From: Chlamydiota bacterium
Lineage (GTDB): Bacteria; Chlamydiota; Chlamydiia; Chlamydiales; 2-12-FULL-49-11
DNA length: 49,656 nt
Assembly: GCA_947478685.1 (NCBI GenBank)
Contig: CANJWO010000007.1
Span: 1 to 49,656 of the forward strand
Direction: 5' to 3'
The notes under the pieces were generated by a model, which had not been told where the DNA came from, did no database searches, and saw only the letters and a list, made by a program, of their open reading frames with translations. Made by a program: the position numbers and the translations under genes. This document shows positions 16,893 to 25,686 of the stretch, in pieces (position 1 is the stretch's first letter; every line of letters begins with the position of its first letter).

Positions 16893-17924
16893 ATGGAAAT
16901 TTTTAATTTGGGGTGGCTCTTGATTATTCCTGTTGTCTGGCTCTTTTGGGAGAAGACAAGGCTTGAAAGGGAGCTTGGGCAATCAAAGATTCGGGAGGCG
17001 AGATTAGAGAGTGATTATGAAAAATTTGAACCGGTTAAAGTGAGTTTAGAACGGTTAGATGATAGTATGCGAGCGATTGAGAGGGAGAGAATTAGAGAAA
17101 AGGAGCTTTTAAAGGGGATTCGAGATGAGACGGCAAATTTGGCAAAAGCTTTAAGAAAGCCTGAAATTCGGGGATTGTGGGGGGAGCTTCAATTAAAGCG
17201 GGCTGTAGAACTTGCTGGGCTTGTCAATCAGTGTGATTTTTTTGAGCAGACTGTCAATATAGGGGAAGACAAAATTGTTCGGCCCGATCTCATTGTTAAA
17301 TTGCCTGGGGGTAAGCAGGTGATTGTAGATTCTAAAGTTCCGTTCGAAGCCTTTTTAGAGGCGAGCAGCGCTGAAGATCCGTTAATTAAAGATCAGAAAT
17401 TAAAAGACCATGCAAGACTAGTTCGGCAACATATTCAAGGCTTATCAAAGAAGTCTTATTGGCAGCAGTTTCAGCCAACACCTGAATTTGTGGTTCTCTT
17501 CTTACCGACAGAAGTTTTTCTTAGCGCCGCTCTTGAGTGCGACCCGACTCTTATTGAGATGGCAGCTACACAAGGGGTGATTATTGTGACACCGACAACT
17601 CTGATCGGTCTTCTTAAAGCAATCTCTTATGGCTGGAAACAGGATACATTTTCTAAGCATGCAAAAGAGATCAGCGAACTTGGTCACGAGCTCTACAAGC
17701 GTCTTAGCGATATGTCTAAACATTGGAATCAGGTAGGTAAGTCGCTTTCAGCTTCAGTGGAGAGCTATAACAAAGCAATGGGATCTTTTGAAAAACGTGT
17801 CCTTGTAAGCGCGCGCAAATTACAAGAGTGGGGCGCAGCCAGCAACGGAATCGATTTAGATGATATTGAGCTTGTCGAAAAAATTCCGCGCGAAATTCCT
17901 GAGAACTCTATTGATCTCAATTAG
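16893..17924 (+). CDS. rmuC: DNA recombination protein RmuC homolog
   Basis: RmuC limits inversions between short inverted repeats and contains a PD-(D/E)XK-like nuclease fold. The 343-residue protein has the family layout: an N-terminal membrane helix (LGWLLIIPVVWLFW), a coiled-coil arm (residues 20-85), then the signature RGLWGELQLKRAVELAGL, the RPDLIVKLPGGKQVIVDSKVP block with the catalytic Asp-x-Lys, and a FLPTEVFLSAAL segment. It is shorter than E. coli RmuC (about 475) because the coiled coil is reduced. Its start lies 39 bases from the divergent phosphotransferase start. The 3' end overlaps the convergent hydrolase gene by 8 bases. Its presence is interesting next to palindromic repeats. 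Confidence 0.92.
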   Translation: MEIFNLGWLLIIPVVWLFWEKTRLERELGQSKIREARLESDYEKFEPVKVSLERLDDSMRAIERERIREKELLKGIRDETANLAKALRKPEIRGLWGELQLKRAVELAGLVNQCDFFEQTVNIGEDKIVRPDLIVKLPGGKQVIVDSKVPFEAFLEASSAEDPLIKDQKLKDHARLVRQHIQGLSKKSYWQQFQPTPEFVVLFLPTEVFLSAALECDPTLIEMAATQGVIIVTPTTLIGLLKAISYGWKQDTFSKHAKEISELGHELYKRLSDMSKHWNQVGKSLSASVESYNKAMGSFEKRVLVSARKLQEWGAASNGIDLDDIELVEKIPREIPENSIDLN

Positions 17925-18780
17925 CTTTGATCCATTTGATGCAGGAGTGAAGCTGCTGCTTAGCTACTGCGCTAACAATTGATTTGTGTCCATAGCCGTG
18001 GACTACATGAAATCTTTCGCCTAAATTTAAATAGGGTAGCGAGGAGTCTATGTTTGGAACGGCTAGATCATTTGTCGATGCATAAAATTCATAATCACGT
18101 TTAGAAACTGTAGATGGAAGAGGTTGCCTTACCCTTTGCAAGAGTTCTTGTGATGTTTTGCTGCGATAAGCTAATTCTAATCGAACGCTCGGATGTAGGA
18201 AATTTTTCACAACTCTTGTATTTGATATGCGGTTAATAAGAGTGGAGCCAAAATGAACTCCCGCTATCGTAGAGACTTTCACAGTTGTTTCTGGAGCTAT
18301 ATCGCGTAAATTTCTTTCGATTGAGGTAACAATGCGGCTTCCATTAGAAAAACCTATAAGACAGATCGGTTTAAGTGGATTTCTCCGGATATAATCTGCA
18401 ATTTTATTTTGAATCGGACTTGAAGCAGCAGTTAAGGAACAATTTCCCGCTAGGTGAACAAATGGGACATAGAGATCGATGTTTGGATGTTTTTTTAATT
18501 CTTTTATATGTGTTTTCCAAATGGAGGGATGTCCATTAAGTCCGTGTACTAGGACAACGAGTCCTGCACTCTGTCTGCTCCATGTGGGTTTGCTGCAACT
18601 TTCATAAAGCGCGCATGAGGAGCAGCGCAAGTAAGGAATCATCAAAACGAAAAGGAGGTCTCTAAAAAGGCTAGCTACAATGTCACATATTTTTTTTAAG
18701 CAGCTTTTATGATTATAGTGATTATAAAACTCAATTAAGTGCGGTTCAAGTGGCGCGCTATGGATTGCATGTACTGACAT
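17917..18780 (-). CDS. Serine hydrolase (alpha/beta fold), paralog A
   Basis: This 287-residue alpha/beta hydrolase has VLVHGLNGHPSIW as oxyanion region, GFSNGS nucleophile elbow (Ser145), Asp238 in STNDLAVPN and His265 in HGYGHKS. The paralog at 22628-23506 shares the same landmarks (HGLRGHPSVW, GVSNGS, HGHGHNS, NIDSSLP, AKQQ, CLKWI). A hydrophobic segment near residues 35-52 (IVASLFRDLLFVLMIPYL) may anchor or embed it in a membrane. The elbow residue after Ser is Asn, as in some lipases. The substrate is not known; a lipid ester is plausible. It is convergent with rmuC and divergent from the 1232-residue gene. Confidence 0.8.
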   Translation of the reverse strand: MSVHAIHSAPLEPHLIEFYNHYNHKSCLKKICDIVASLFRDLLFVLMIPYLRCSSCALYESCSKPTWSRQSAGLVVLVHGLNGHPSIWKTHIKELKKHPNIDLYVPFVHLAGNCSLTAASSPIQNKIADYIRRNPLKPICLIGFSNGSRIVTSIERNLRDIAPETTVKVSTIAGVHFGSTLINRISNTRVVKNFLHPSVRLELAYRSKTSQELLQRVRQPLPSTVSKRDYEFYASTNDLAVPNIDSSLPYLNLGERFHVVHGYGHKSIVSAVAKQQLHSCIKWIKAN

Positions 18781-18893
18781 ATGGGGGAAAGTATATTCGG
18801 GTGGTTAGATAAAATCAAGTTTCTATAAATGCAAATTTATGGCGCAACATGACTGATATTAGTATGTTAAAAATTTAAATTGATATTTAGAAA

Positions 18894-18930
18894 ACCATAT
18901 GCATCCTCCAGGTTATCTGGAGCATATGGT
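18894..18930 (+). promoter_or_regulatory. Hairpin that could mask the ribosome binding site of the dikinase-like gene
   Basis: The RNA of accatatg (18894) pairs with catatggt (18923-18930), and ctccag pairs with ctggag, separated by a 4-base bulge and a GTTAT loop. The GGAG at 18919-18922 is the only Shine-Dalgarno candidate, about 10 bases before the ATG at 18933, and it lies inside the stem. Such a stem would hold translation low unless opened. No ligand or RNA-binding protein is evident. Confidence 0.5.
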
Positions 18931-18932
18931 CT

Positions 18933-21900
18933 ATGGTTGAGCCAATAAGACGAAAAGATAGTTTTGAAAGCGAATCGCTCAGCCCGGCTAGTAGTGACAT
19001 ATCTGATTTAGAAGCAAGTGTTTGTGGTGTGTCAAAAAGATCTTTGTATGTGCCATTAGAGTCGCCTCCTCCTGTAATTAGGGTTGTGCCGCCCCGTATA
19101 GATTTGGATGCCTTAGCTCTAGGAGAGAATGGGATTGGGTATAAAGCAGCAAATTTAGTACAATTAGGGCTCTTAGCAAGTTCATTAGGGGTTGTCGTGC
19201 CCCCGTTTAAAGCTCTAAGCCACAAAGAAATTATGAGTCACATTCTAAAGGTTTATCCTCAATTTATCGATGATTATAGCCGTTTTGTTGAAATTTTAAG
19301 GGTTGCCACCTCCTTAACAGATCAGGGAAAACGGATATTAGCTAGGATTAGAGCGGGAGTAGAAGGGGCATTTTCTGAAGATCACCCATTTGAGGGAGCA
19401 GGCTTAAGTAGCTTCTTAACTTCTTGTGAATCAGATAAGGTCATTGTGAGAAGTTCAGGAAGAGAAGATTCAAGTAAAGTTTCAAATGCGGGAGTCTACT
19501 TGAGCATTCCTTTTACGGATAAAACAATAACTGCAGTATCTCTGAATATTGGCAAGGTAGTTGCTTCGTACTTTTCGGATTCATCTATTGGGCAAAGACT
19601 TTCAGCAAAAGATGAAGCTTTACTTGACGAATTACACCCTTTTATTCCTGTTTTAATTCAAGAAGAGATTATGGAAAAATTGCTTGGGGAAACTGATGAG
19701 GAGATACCAAGATCGGGAGTTATGTTTGTTAAAGCGGGTTTTTTAGAGATTTCGATTGGTCTTGGTGACAATGAGGGAATTGTCTCTTCATCGGTTCCAA
19801 CAGATAGCTATCGAGCTAGAAGGGGGGGAAAGGTCCGCGCAGTGATTCGAAGGAAAACGAGAAGATTTAGGGGGATTAAAATAGATGGGGGTAAAATAGA
19901 ATGCAGGGCTGTTCCTTGCCATGGAAGAATTGTAGAAGCTCGCGCCCTATCTCCAGAATTAGCAGAAAAAATGAGAGGTGTTGGAGAAGGTCTGTATGAT
20001 TTTAAGCAGGAACCATTAGATAGTGAGGTCATTACTCAAGAGGCTATTAATCTAGTGCAGAATAGGCCACTAAAGATTTGTGTGCCAGAAAAGCTCCCTT
20101 CATACATTCAGGTTACAGGGGAAGTTATTCAAGGGGAAGTGATTACAGATGGCGGATGTTATGTTCGCAATATACGTGGGCCAGATCAAGTTTTAGTTTG
20201 CCGATCAATTACTGAAGCTTATCAAAAATATCCTTTGCTCTCCCCCGAAGAGCAGGCTAAAATTGAGGGTGTTATTATTCAAGAAACAGCTCCTAGAACA
20301 TCTCATGAAGCTGTTTTTTTTACAGCACAAGGACTTCCTGTTATTGTGATAGATCAAATAACTGAGATAGTTCCCCCTTATTTTTTAGATCCCCAACAAG
20401 GTCTTCTTGCAAAAGAGGGTATAGAACATCCTGGGCATTTTTGTTTTCCGATACCATTGCAATTGTCTCTAGAGGAATCTTCTCTCATAAAAGCTATGCA
20501 TTTGCAATCATTCGAGCCTAGGTTGGATAGAGGTGAATTCATTAAAAGGGAATTAGGGGAATTGGACCGAAGAGTTGGCGCAGCTCTCCCTCATCAAATT
20601 TCTACGATAAGGGAACTTCGTGAACAAGTCGAGGTAATGAAATCGGGAACAATAGAAGAGAGCGAGATAGCTGCAAAAAAAATTGTTCAATGCATTTATA
20701 AAAAAATACAAGGAAAAAATATTGCCCATAAAAGTCGAATCGAACTTGTCATGGTTTTAGATAATATTTTTGATATTTTGAAATATGATCCTCTAATAGG
20801 AGGTCCAAGATCGGATGAGAGGCTTTGGACTGTGAGGCTTTTGGAGTCCTGTCTATTTCAAACAGGGGAAGGAATTGTAGGTGGCTTTTCATTTGTTAGA
20901 TCGCTTACCGATATTAAGAGTCAGAGGGTCGGTAGCGAAGAATTGAGATGGTTTAACGAAGAAGAGACGCTTCAAAATATCCCATTTATAAAAATGAAAC
21001 GGTACATACTTCGTGAGGATCTCCAAGCTGCTTGGGGAAAAGTGGTCTTTCAAGTGGCAAATATTGATGATAAATCTAAGGAAATTGTAAAAAATCTTTT
21101 TTATAAAATCGAGGCTTTGGGAGGTGCGACAGAATTTATCAATGTCACTTTTGTTAATTTAATAAAGGAGTTCAAGTTAGATAAAGAGCCAGTTACTCTC
21201 TATCAATTTGGCACATTTTTTGAACGTTTAGTGGCTCTCTCAGAGGAATTGCAGCCTACCTTAGATAGAGCTCTCCAAATGCACCAATTTGTCCTTGAAG
21301 AGCGAGCTAACATTGGCGCTTGGTCCTCTCCGGAGCACGTTCAAAAAAATATTGAAAGGATCCAAAAAAGGGTTGAAGGGCTCGGCTTTCACACAGCAGA
21401 GGGATCGATCGCAATCGCATTTGAGATGAGTTCACCAGATGCAAAGCTCATCCTTGTGCAAGCGCTGAGGGGTGTTGTAGACTGTTATGATGAGATTATC
21501 AAGTCTTGTACCGGATCTACAAAATACCTATCATATAGAGCTAAAGCAACTGATTTTCTTCAGCTCCTTTATCCATTACGAGATATGCTGAAAGTTGTTC
21601 GACTAATCGGAGGGAAATACTTTAATGATGATTCTCCAAGTTACAAGCTGCCTAGAGATTTAGAGGGGATAACAGAAGCAAATGCAAGAGACTTATTGCT
21701 TGTATCGCCTGGTTTTGATGTTACTGAAATTGTTCAGGGAGGACAAGTTTTTTATGCACTAGGTGAAATTACAAGATTAGAGGAAAAATTTACCCTATTT
21801 CATCAAACGATAATGCAAGATCTTGGTACAGTCGCCTTGCGAAATGGACTATCTGTGAAAATATTGCCTAAAAAACTTTCTGCTTTTATTGAAGGTCTTG

Positions 21901-22631
21901 ATTCTGAGGAAGTTGAAAACAAGCTTGTTACTTTAATAAAAACAGACGGTAATTTTATTACGGTAGGCATGGCTATTCCTTTGAGGACACATGGTGCAAC
22001 ATTAACGTTGCACTATGATAAATCAAAAATGAGTATAAGTATGATAATTTCATTTTATGGATCAGATTTTAATCGATGGCAGCAAATGGATATATTAGCG
22101 AGATTTTTAAGCACTAGATTGGCATTTGAAGTCAAATCATCTACTGCTAAGGAAAATTCATTTGAAGTTTCTCTAGCTGAAATGTCATTAAATAAAACTT
22201 CAACAAGAAATATTTATAGATTGATTGATCTTCTTATGCAGGCCACATTTACCCTTGTTGGATTTGATTTAGATAAAGGGTATAGTTATTTTGAATGTAT
22301 CCCTGAAGAATTTCAAACAGAAGAGCTTGCGTTGGAAGTGGTAGCTAAAAAAGGGAGTGTATTTGAAAGACTTCCTTTGCGCTTTCAGAGTAATATAAGG
22401 ATAATTGAGGCTGCGATAACGCAAAATCCGGAAGCATTGCAATTTGTCCCGGCCCATTTGCAGACTGTGGAGATGGGGCTTGCGGCGGCTAAGCGAAAGA
22501 GAAGGTGTCTTAGTTATGTGGCGCCAGAGCTTAGATTAACAGTAATGCAGTTATTAGATAATCCTGCGCCTAGCGCTGTAAAGCCGGTGACTGCTAAGCC
22601 TAAGAGAAAAGAGCTTACTATTGAGGACTAG
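18933..22631 (+). CDS. PEP synthase/PPDK-like dikinase fused to a large unknown C-terminal region
   Basis: This 1232-residue protein has the N-terminal half of a phosphoenolpyruvate-synthase-type dikinase. Residues about 60-395 form the ATP-grasp domain: GYKAANLVQLGLLASS, VPPF, VIVRSSGREDSS, SGVMFV, ISIGLGDNEGIV and INLVQNRP. Residues about 400-480 form the swivelling phosphohistidine domain, with RTSHEAVFFTAQGLPVIV and His458 as likely phosphocarrier. The usual PEP/pyruvate TIM barrel is missing. Instead about 700 residues of mostly unrecognised helical sequence follow. Near the C-terminus (about 1120-1210), short repeats of the type PEEFQTEELALEVVAKKG and PAHLQTVEMGLAAAKRK resemble DUF4116 repeats. 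It could phosphorylate an unknown acceptor, as rifampin phosphotransferase does. Confidence 0.75.
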   Translation: MVEPIRRKDSFESESLSPASSDISDLEASVCGVSKRSLYVPLESPPPVIRVVPPRIDLDALALGENGIGYKAANLVQLGLLASSLGVVVPPFKALSHKEIMSHILKVYPQFIDDYSRFVEILRVATSLTDQGKRILARIRAGVEGAFSEDHPFEGAGLSSFLTSCESDKVIVRSSGREDSSKVSNAGVYLSIPFTDKTITAVSLNIGKVVASYFSDSSIGQRLSAKDEALLDELHPFIPVLIQEEIMEKLLGETDEEIPRSGVMFVKAGFLEISIGLGDNEGIVSSSVPTDSYRARRGGKVRAVIRRKTRRFRGIKIDGGKIECRAVPCHGRIVEARALSPELAEKMRGVGEGLYDFKQEPLDSEVITQEAINLVQNRPLKICVPEKLPSYIQVTGEVIQGEVITDGGCYVRNIRGPDQVLVCRSITEAYQKYPLLSPEEQAKIEGVIIQETAPRTSHEAVFFTAQGLPVIVIDQITEIVPPYFLDPQQGLLAKEGIEHPGHFCFPIPLQLSLEESSLIKAMHLQSFEPRLDRGEFIKRELGELDRRVGAALPHQISTIRELREQVEVMKSGTIEESEIAAKKIVQCIYKKIQGKNIAHKSRIELVMVLDNIFDILKYDPLIGGPRSDERLWTVRLLESCLFQTGEGIVGGFSFVRSLTDIKSQRVGSEELRWFNEEETLQNIPFIKMKRYILREDLQAAWGKVVFQVANIDDKSKEIVKNLFYKIEALGGATEFINVTFVNLIKEFKLDKEPVTLYQFGTFFERLVALSEELQPTLDRALQMHQFVLEERANIGAWSSPEHVQKNIERIQKRVEGLGFHTAEGSIAIAFEMSSPDAKLILVQALRGVVDCYDEIIKSCTGSTKYLSYRAKATDFLQLLYPLRDMLKVVRLIGGKYFNDDSPSYKLPRDLEGITEANARDLLLVSPGFDVTEIVQGGQVFYALGEITRLEEKFTLFHQTIMQDLGTVALRNGLSVKILPKKLSAFIEGLDSEEVENKLVTLIKTDGNFITVGMAIPLRTHGATLTLHYDKSKMSISMIISFYGSDFNRWQQMDILARFLSTRLAFEVKSSTAKENSFEVSLAEMSLNKTSTRNIYRLIDLLMQATFTLVGFDLDKGYSYFECIPEEFQTEELALEVVAKKGSVFERLPLRFQSNIRIIEAAITQNPEALQFVPAHLQTVEMGLAAAKRKRRCLSYVAPELRLTVMQLLDNPAPSAVKPVTAKPKRKELTIED

Positions 22632-23506
22632 TGCCGTGTTACGGCATTGATCCATTTGAGGCAAGAGTCGATTTGCTGCTTGGCAATTGCTGCAACGATG
22701 GAATTGTGTCCATGGCCATGGATTAGATGGAAGTGCTCTCCGCGATTAAGGATGGGGAGTGAGGAGTCAATATTGGGAACGTGCATATCAGCTGTTGCGG
22801 CATAGAATTCATAATCGCGGTCGGCGACTTCTGGAGGGAGAGGTTTTTGGACCTTCTCCATAAGCTCCTTTGCTTTTCGGCTACCATAAGCTAATTCCTG
22901 AAGAATTGCTGGGTGAAACAAGAGTCTCCCAAATCCGAATTGCTCTAAAAGGGTGATAACAGAACTTCCGAAATGTACGCCGGCTATTGTAGAGACTTTC
23001 ACAGCCGTGGTAGGAGCCTTTTCTCTAAGTTCTGTTTCAAGCCAAGTGACTATTCGGCTCCCATTTGAAACGCCAAGTAAACAGATTGGATTTCCGGGAT
23101 GGGTCTTTGTATAGGCGAGAATATTTGGCAGAATAGGTGTTGCAGCTTCTTCGAGCGAGCAATTTCCTTGAAAAGGGACAAAGGGGGCAAAAACATCAAA
23201 TTTTGGATGAGTTTTTATCAGGTTTACATGGGCTTCCCAAACAGAGGGATGTCCTCTAAGTCCGTGTACTAAAACAAATAGAGTGTCACTTTTGTGGCTC
23301 CAGTCTACCTTTTTAATAGGATGATTGAGAAGGAAAGCAGAGAGGTATTCTAGATAGGGGATAGAGCTAACAAAATGCAATTCTCTAAATAGACTTATTG
23401 CAAAATCATATAGTTTTTTAAAAAGCGGTCTATGGTCATATTCCCTATAGAGTCGATCGGATCGTATGAATGGAAGTAGAGAATTGAATAACAGAATTGG
23501 TCCCAT
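22628..23506 (-). CDS. Serine hydrolase (alpha/beta fold), paralog B
   Basis: This 292-residue paralog of the hydrolase at 17917-18780 has HGLRGHPSVW, GVSNGS (Ser147), Asp240 in TADMHVPN and His267 in HGHGHNSIV, so the triad is intact. The C-terminus AKQQIDSCLKWI is nearly shared with paralog A. A hydrophobic stretch lies at about residues 35-62. The stop overlaps the end of the 1232-residue gene by four bases, tail to tail. The two hydrolases thus lie on either side of the dikinase-like gene, both on the opposite strand. No Shine-Dalgarno sequence is visible; the 5' flank is AT-rich. Confidence 0.8.
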   Translation of the reverse strand: MGPILLFNSLLPFIRSDRLYREYDHRPLFKKLYDFAISLFRELHFVSSIPYLEYLSAFLLNHPIKKVDWSHKSDTLFVLVHGLRGHPSVWEAHVNLIKTHPKFDVFAPFVPFQGNCSLEEAATPILPNILAYTKTHPGNPICLLGVSNGSRIVTWLETELREKAPTTAVKVSTIAGVHFGSSVITLLEQFGFGRLLFHPAILQELAYGSRKAKELMEKVQKPLPPEVADRDYEFYAATADMHVPNIDSSLPILNRGEHFHLIHGHGHNSIVAAIAKQQIDSCLKWINAVTRH

Positions 23507-23569
23507 AATATTTAAAATAATATTATGTCATCCTAAATATGTCAAGGTTCTGTAAAGAAAAATGTGTTG

Positions 23570-24349
23570 TTAGGTTTGCTTGAGGGCGGAGATCCAGTCA
23601 TTGGGAACGCCGGCGGCTCTGCGATGATCTTCTTGAAAGATGAATCCTCTTGCCCGTTTGAGAGGTAGATGTGGCGTGATGCTCTCCTTGTAAAGCTCAA
23701 AGGCGTCTTGGTCTTCTTGTTTAAGCTTCTGGATCCAGCGCATTCCGAAACGTACGTGAGAGATTTCGTCGTGGAGGATCTGTTTCATCAGTTCATAAGA
23801 GTCGAGATCGCCATTACGCTTGAAAGAGGCGCCATAGTGTGGGGCGAAGTCAAGGTTGGCCATTTCGAAGGTTAGGCTCATCATGCTGACGTATTTTACT
23901 GGGCAAGTGAGATAGGCAGTCTGTTGCCAAAAGTGCTTGTATAGTGGAAGATCTCCAAATTTCAGACCGAGCCGTTCCATTTGTGCCATGTAAAGTTTAA
24001 CGTGAGTCTGTTCTTCGCGTAATGTGTTTGCTAGCCCCATTCTAAAAGGTCTTGGTGCGTCTGGAAATGCGAGGAGGGCGAAGGCCATAATTTCTACCGC
24101 TAAAAGCTCGTGACCGGCAAAACGATGAAGACAGATAGCTCTCTTATCAGGATGGTGATGTTCCTGGAATGGGGGGAGCTTGTCTTTTTTTCTCGTGTGT
24201 GTAGAGAATTGCATGCCAGGCGGTCTTGTCGGCTCATTCCAAAAAAGAGGGGATCCTGGAGAGTTATCGCTTAAAACAGAAGGATCGAAGAGTTTATCTT
24301 CGATCCTATTAGCACTTAAAATGTGGGTGGCCCACTCTCTTAATTCCAC
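23570..24349 (-). CDS. DUF455 ferritin-like protein
   Basis: This 259-residue member of the DUF455 group has a ferritin-like four-helix fold with a putative di-iron site. The motif HRFAGHELLAVEIMAFALLAFPDAP is characteristic, followed by EEQTHVKLY and DEISHVRFGMRW, which supply the Glu and His pairs expected for metal binding. The biochemical role of the family is not firmly known to me. GTG at 24349 lies three bases after the stop of the upstream SH3-protein gene, so the two are probably co-transcribed and coupled. Confidence 0.85.
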   Translation of the reverse strand: MELREWATHILSANRIEDKLFDPSVLSDNSPGSPLFWNEPTRPPGMQFSTHTRKKDKLPPFQEHHHPDKRAICLHRFAGHELLAVEIMAFALLAFPDAPRPFRMGLANTLREEQTHVKLYMAQMERLGLKFGDLPLYKHFWQQTAYLTCPVKYVSMMSLTFEMANLDFAPHYGASFKRNGDLDSYELMKQILHDEISHVRFGMRWIQKLKQEDQDAFELYKESITPHLPLKRARGFIFQEDHRRAAGVPNDWISALKQT

Positions 24350-24352
24350 AAA

Positions 24353-25603
24353 TTATTTCTCGGATTCAAATACGAAGTAGGCTGGGAAAGCAAAATTGTT
24401 ATTTGGTCTTGGGACCGCAATAAGGGTCACATATTTGCCTACATAATTTTGTAGATCAACAAATGTGCTATATAGATACGCTCTTGGCATATCGCGATCA
24501 CGAAGGACAAAGTTGCCCGGTTTGTTTTTTACGATGTCTGAATAAGCTTCAACGATACCAGAAATTCGGACAGTTTTAAGTTTTTGATCATCATAGAAGT
24601 CATCCATTGTCTTTTTGTGGTGGCTTGTAGACCATGACAGAAAGAGGGATTCTTCTACACGTTCCCAAATTTTCATCCGCTCTCTTGGAGAGAGGGTCTC
24701 ATCACTTGTATCAGAGACTTGTACAACGTCTGTTCTAATAACTCTCTCTTTGCTCATTCTAGAAGTTTTTGCTTCAAGATAGGCTATTTTTTTCTGAAGG
24801 TAGATCTCTTGAAGATGGATTAATTTAGATTTTGCTCTTTCTGAATACTCAGGAAAATCACTATACTCTTTTGTGATTGTGGTAAATGCGTTAGAAACGC
24901 GCTCGAAGTCAAGTTCTTCAAAAGGCTTCATCATCTCTGATTGACTTAAGAGTTCAGCTGAATCCATAAGTTGTAAAACTGTATTTTGTTTCTTATCGCG
25001 AAGGGCCTTTAATTCGGGGCCGCCAATTTTTTCAATATACTCTTTTGCAATATAGAAACGGACGTTTTTAGGTACTGAAATTTCTAGCCATTTGTGATTT
25101 TTATCACTAATTGCACCGTTTACTTTATCGCCTGAATTCATAAGGGCTACAACAGGGGCAGTTAGTTCAGGTGAGAGTCTTACATGTACTCTATTTCCTT
25201 CAACAACATTGTCTAAGACAAAGCTGCGGAATATATATACTTTCAAGTCAACAGGAGCTTCAATTGAATAAAAGTCAGATTTTTCTCCTCTGATCACAAC
25301 TAGATCACCTTTGAGAAGTTCTTTTACAATTGCGCTATCAACATCAGGACTGAGTCTCATTCTCACGCTTCCACCTACGATTTTCCCAGTGAATGCTTTG
25401 TAATTTGAATCGGTCTCTGCATGCGCAGTTGCTAGATCTGAGGATTTTGCAGAAGCCGCTTTACCAGATACAGTATTAGATGCGTTTTGGGGGACGTGGT
25501 GCTCTTTTGCGACGGATACTCCACCGGTGTTGATTTTGTCATCGGCAGCTGAAAGGCTGACTGTGACAAGAAACAACGTACAGCTTAAACGTTTAGAAAA
25601 CAT
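24353..25603 (-). CDS. Exported SH3-domain protein (CT017/Ctad1-like)
   Basis: This 416-residue protein starts with a signal peptide (MFSKRLSCTLFLVTVSLSA) behind a strong GAGAGGAG. After a low-complexity linker (about 20-68) come two bacterial SH3 domains, about 70-127 (VRMRLSPDVDSAIVKELLKGDLVVI) and 130-190 (VHVRLSPELTAPVVALMNSGDKV). Then follows a helical middle with possible coiled coil and a C-terminal beta-rich segment. The position next to phoH and a Cys-rich protein matches the C. trachomatis CT015-CT017 order; CT017 (Ctad1) is described as an SH3-containing adhesin that engages integrin beta1. Orthology is inferred from domains and order; adhesin function here is not shown. Confidence 0.8.
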   Translation of the reverse strand: MFSKRLSCTLFLVTVSLSAADDKINTGGVSVAKEHHVPQNASNTVSGKAASAKSSDLATAHAETDSNYKAFTGKIVGGSVRMRLSPDVDSAIVKELLKGDLVVIRGEKSDFYSIEAPVDLKVYIFRSFVLDNVVEGNRVHVRLSPELTAPVVALMNSGDKVNGAISDKNHKWLEISVPKNVRFYIAKEYIEKIGGPELKALRDKKQNTVLQLMDSAELLSQSEMMKPFEELDFERVSNAFTTITKEYSDFPEYSERAKSKLIHLQEIYLQKKIAYLEAKTSRMSKERVIRTDVVQVSDTSDETLSPRERMKIWERVEESLFLSWSTSHHKKTMDDFYDDQKLKTVRISGIVEAYSDIVKNKPGNFVLRDRDMPRAYLYSTFVDLQNYVGKYVTLIAVPRPNNNFAFPAYFVFESEK

Positions 25604-25686
25604 GATAAAAACTCCTCTCCGACGTACAGATGTGAAAAAGTGTATTTTAGGAATTTATCTTTTTCTTGGCAACTCAAATCTACATA

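Noticed and set aside
16854..16982. N-terminal extension of the phosphotransferase to 16982
   Set aside because: It would overlap the divergent rmuC start by 90 bases and adds a Pro/Asn-rich leader unlike the family. The ATG at 16853 opens a signal peptide.
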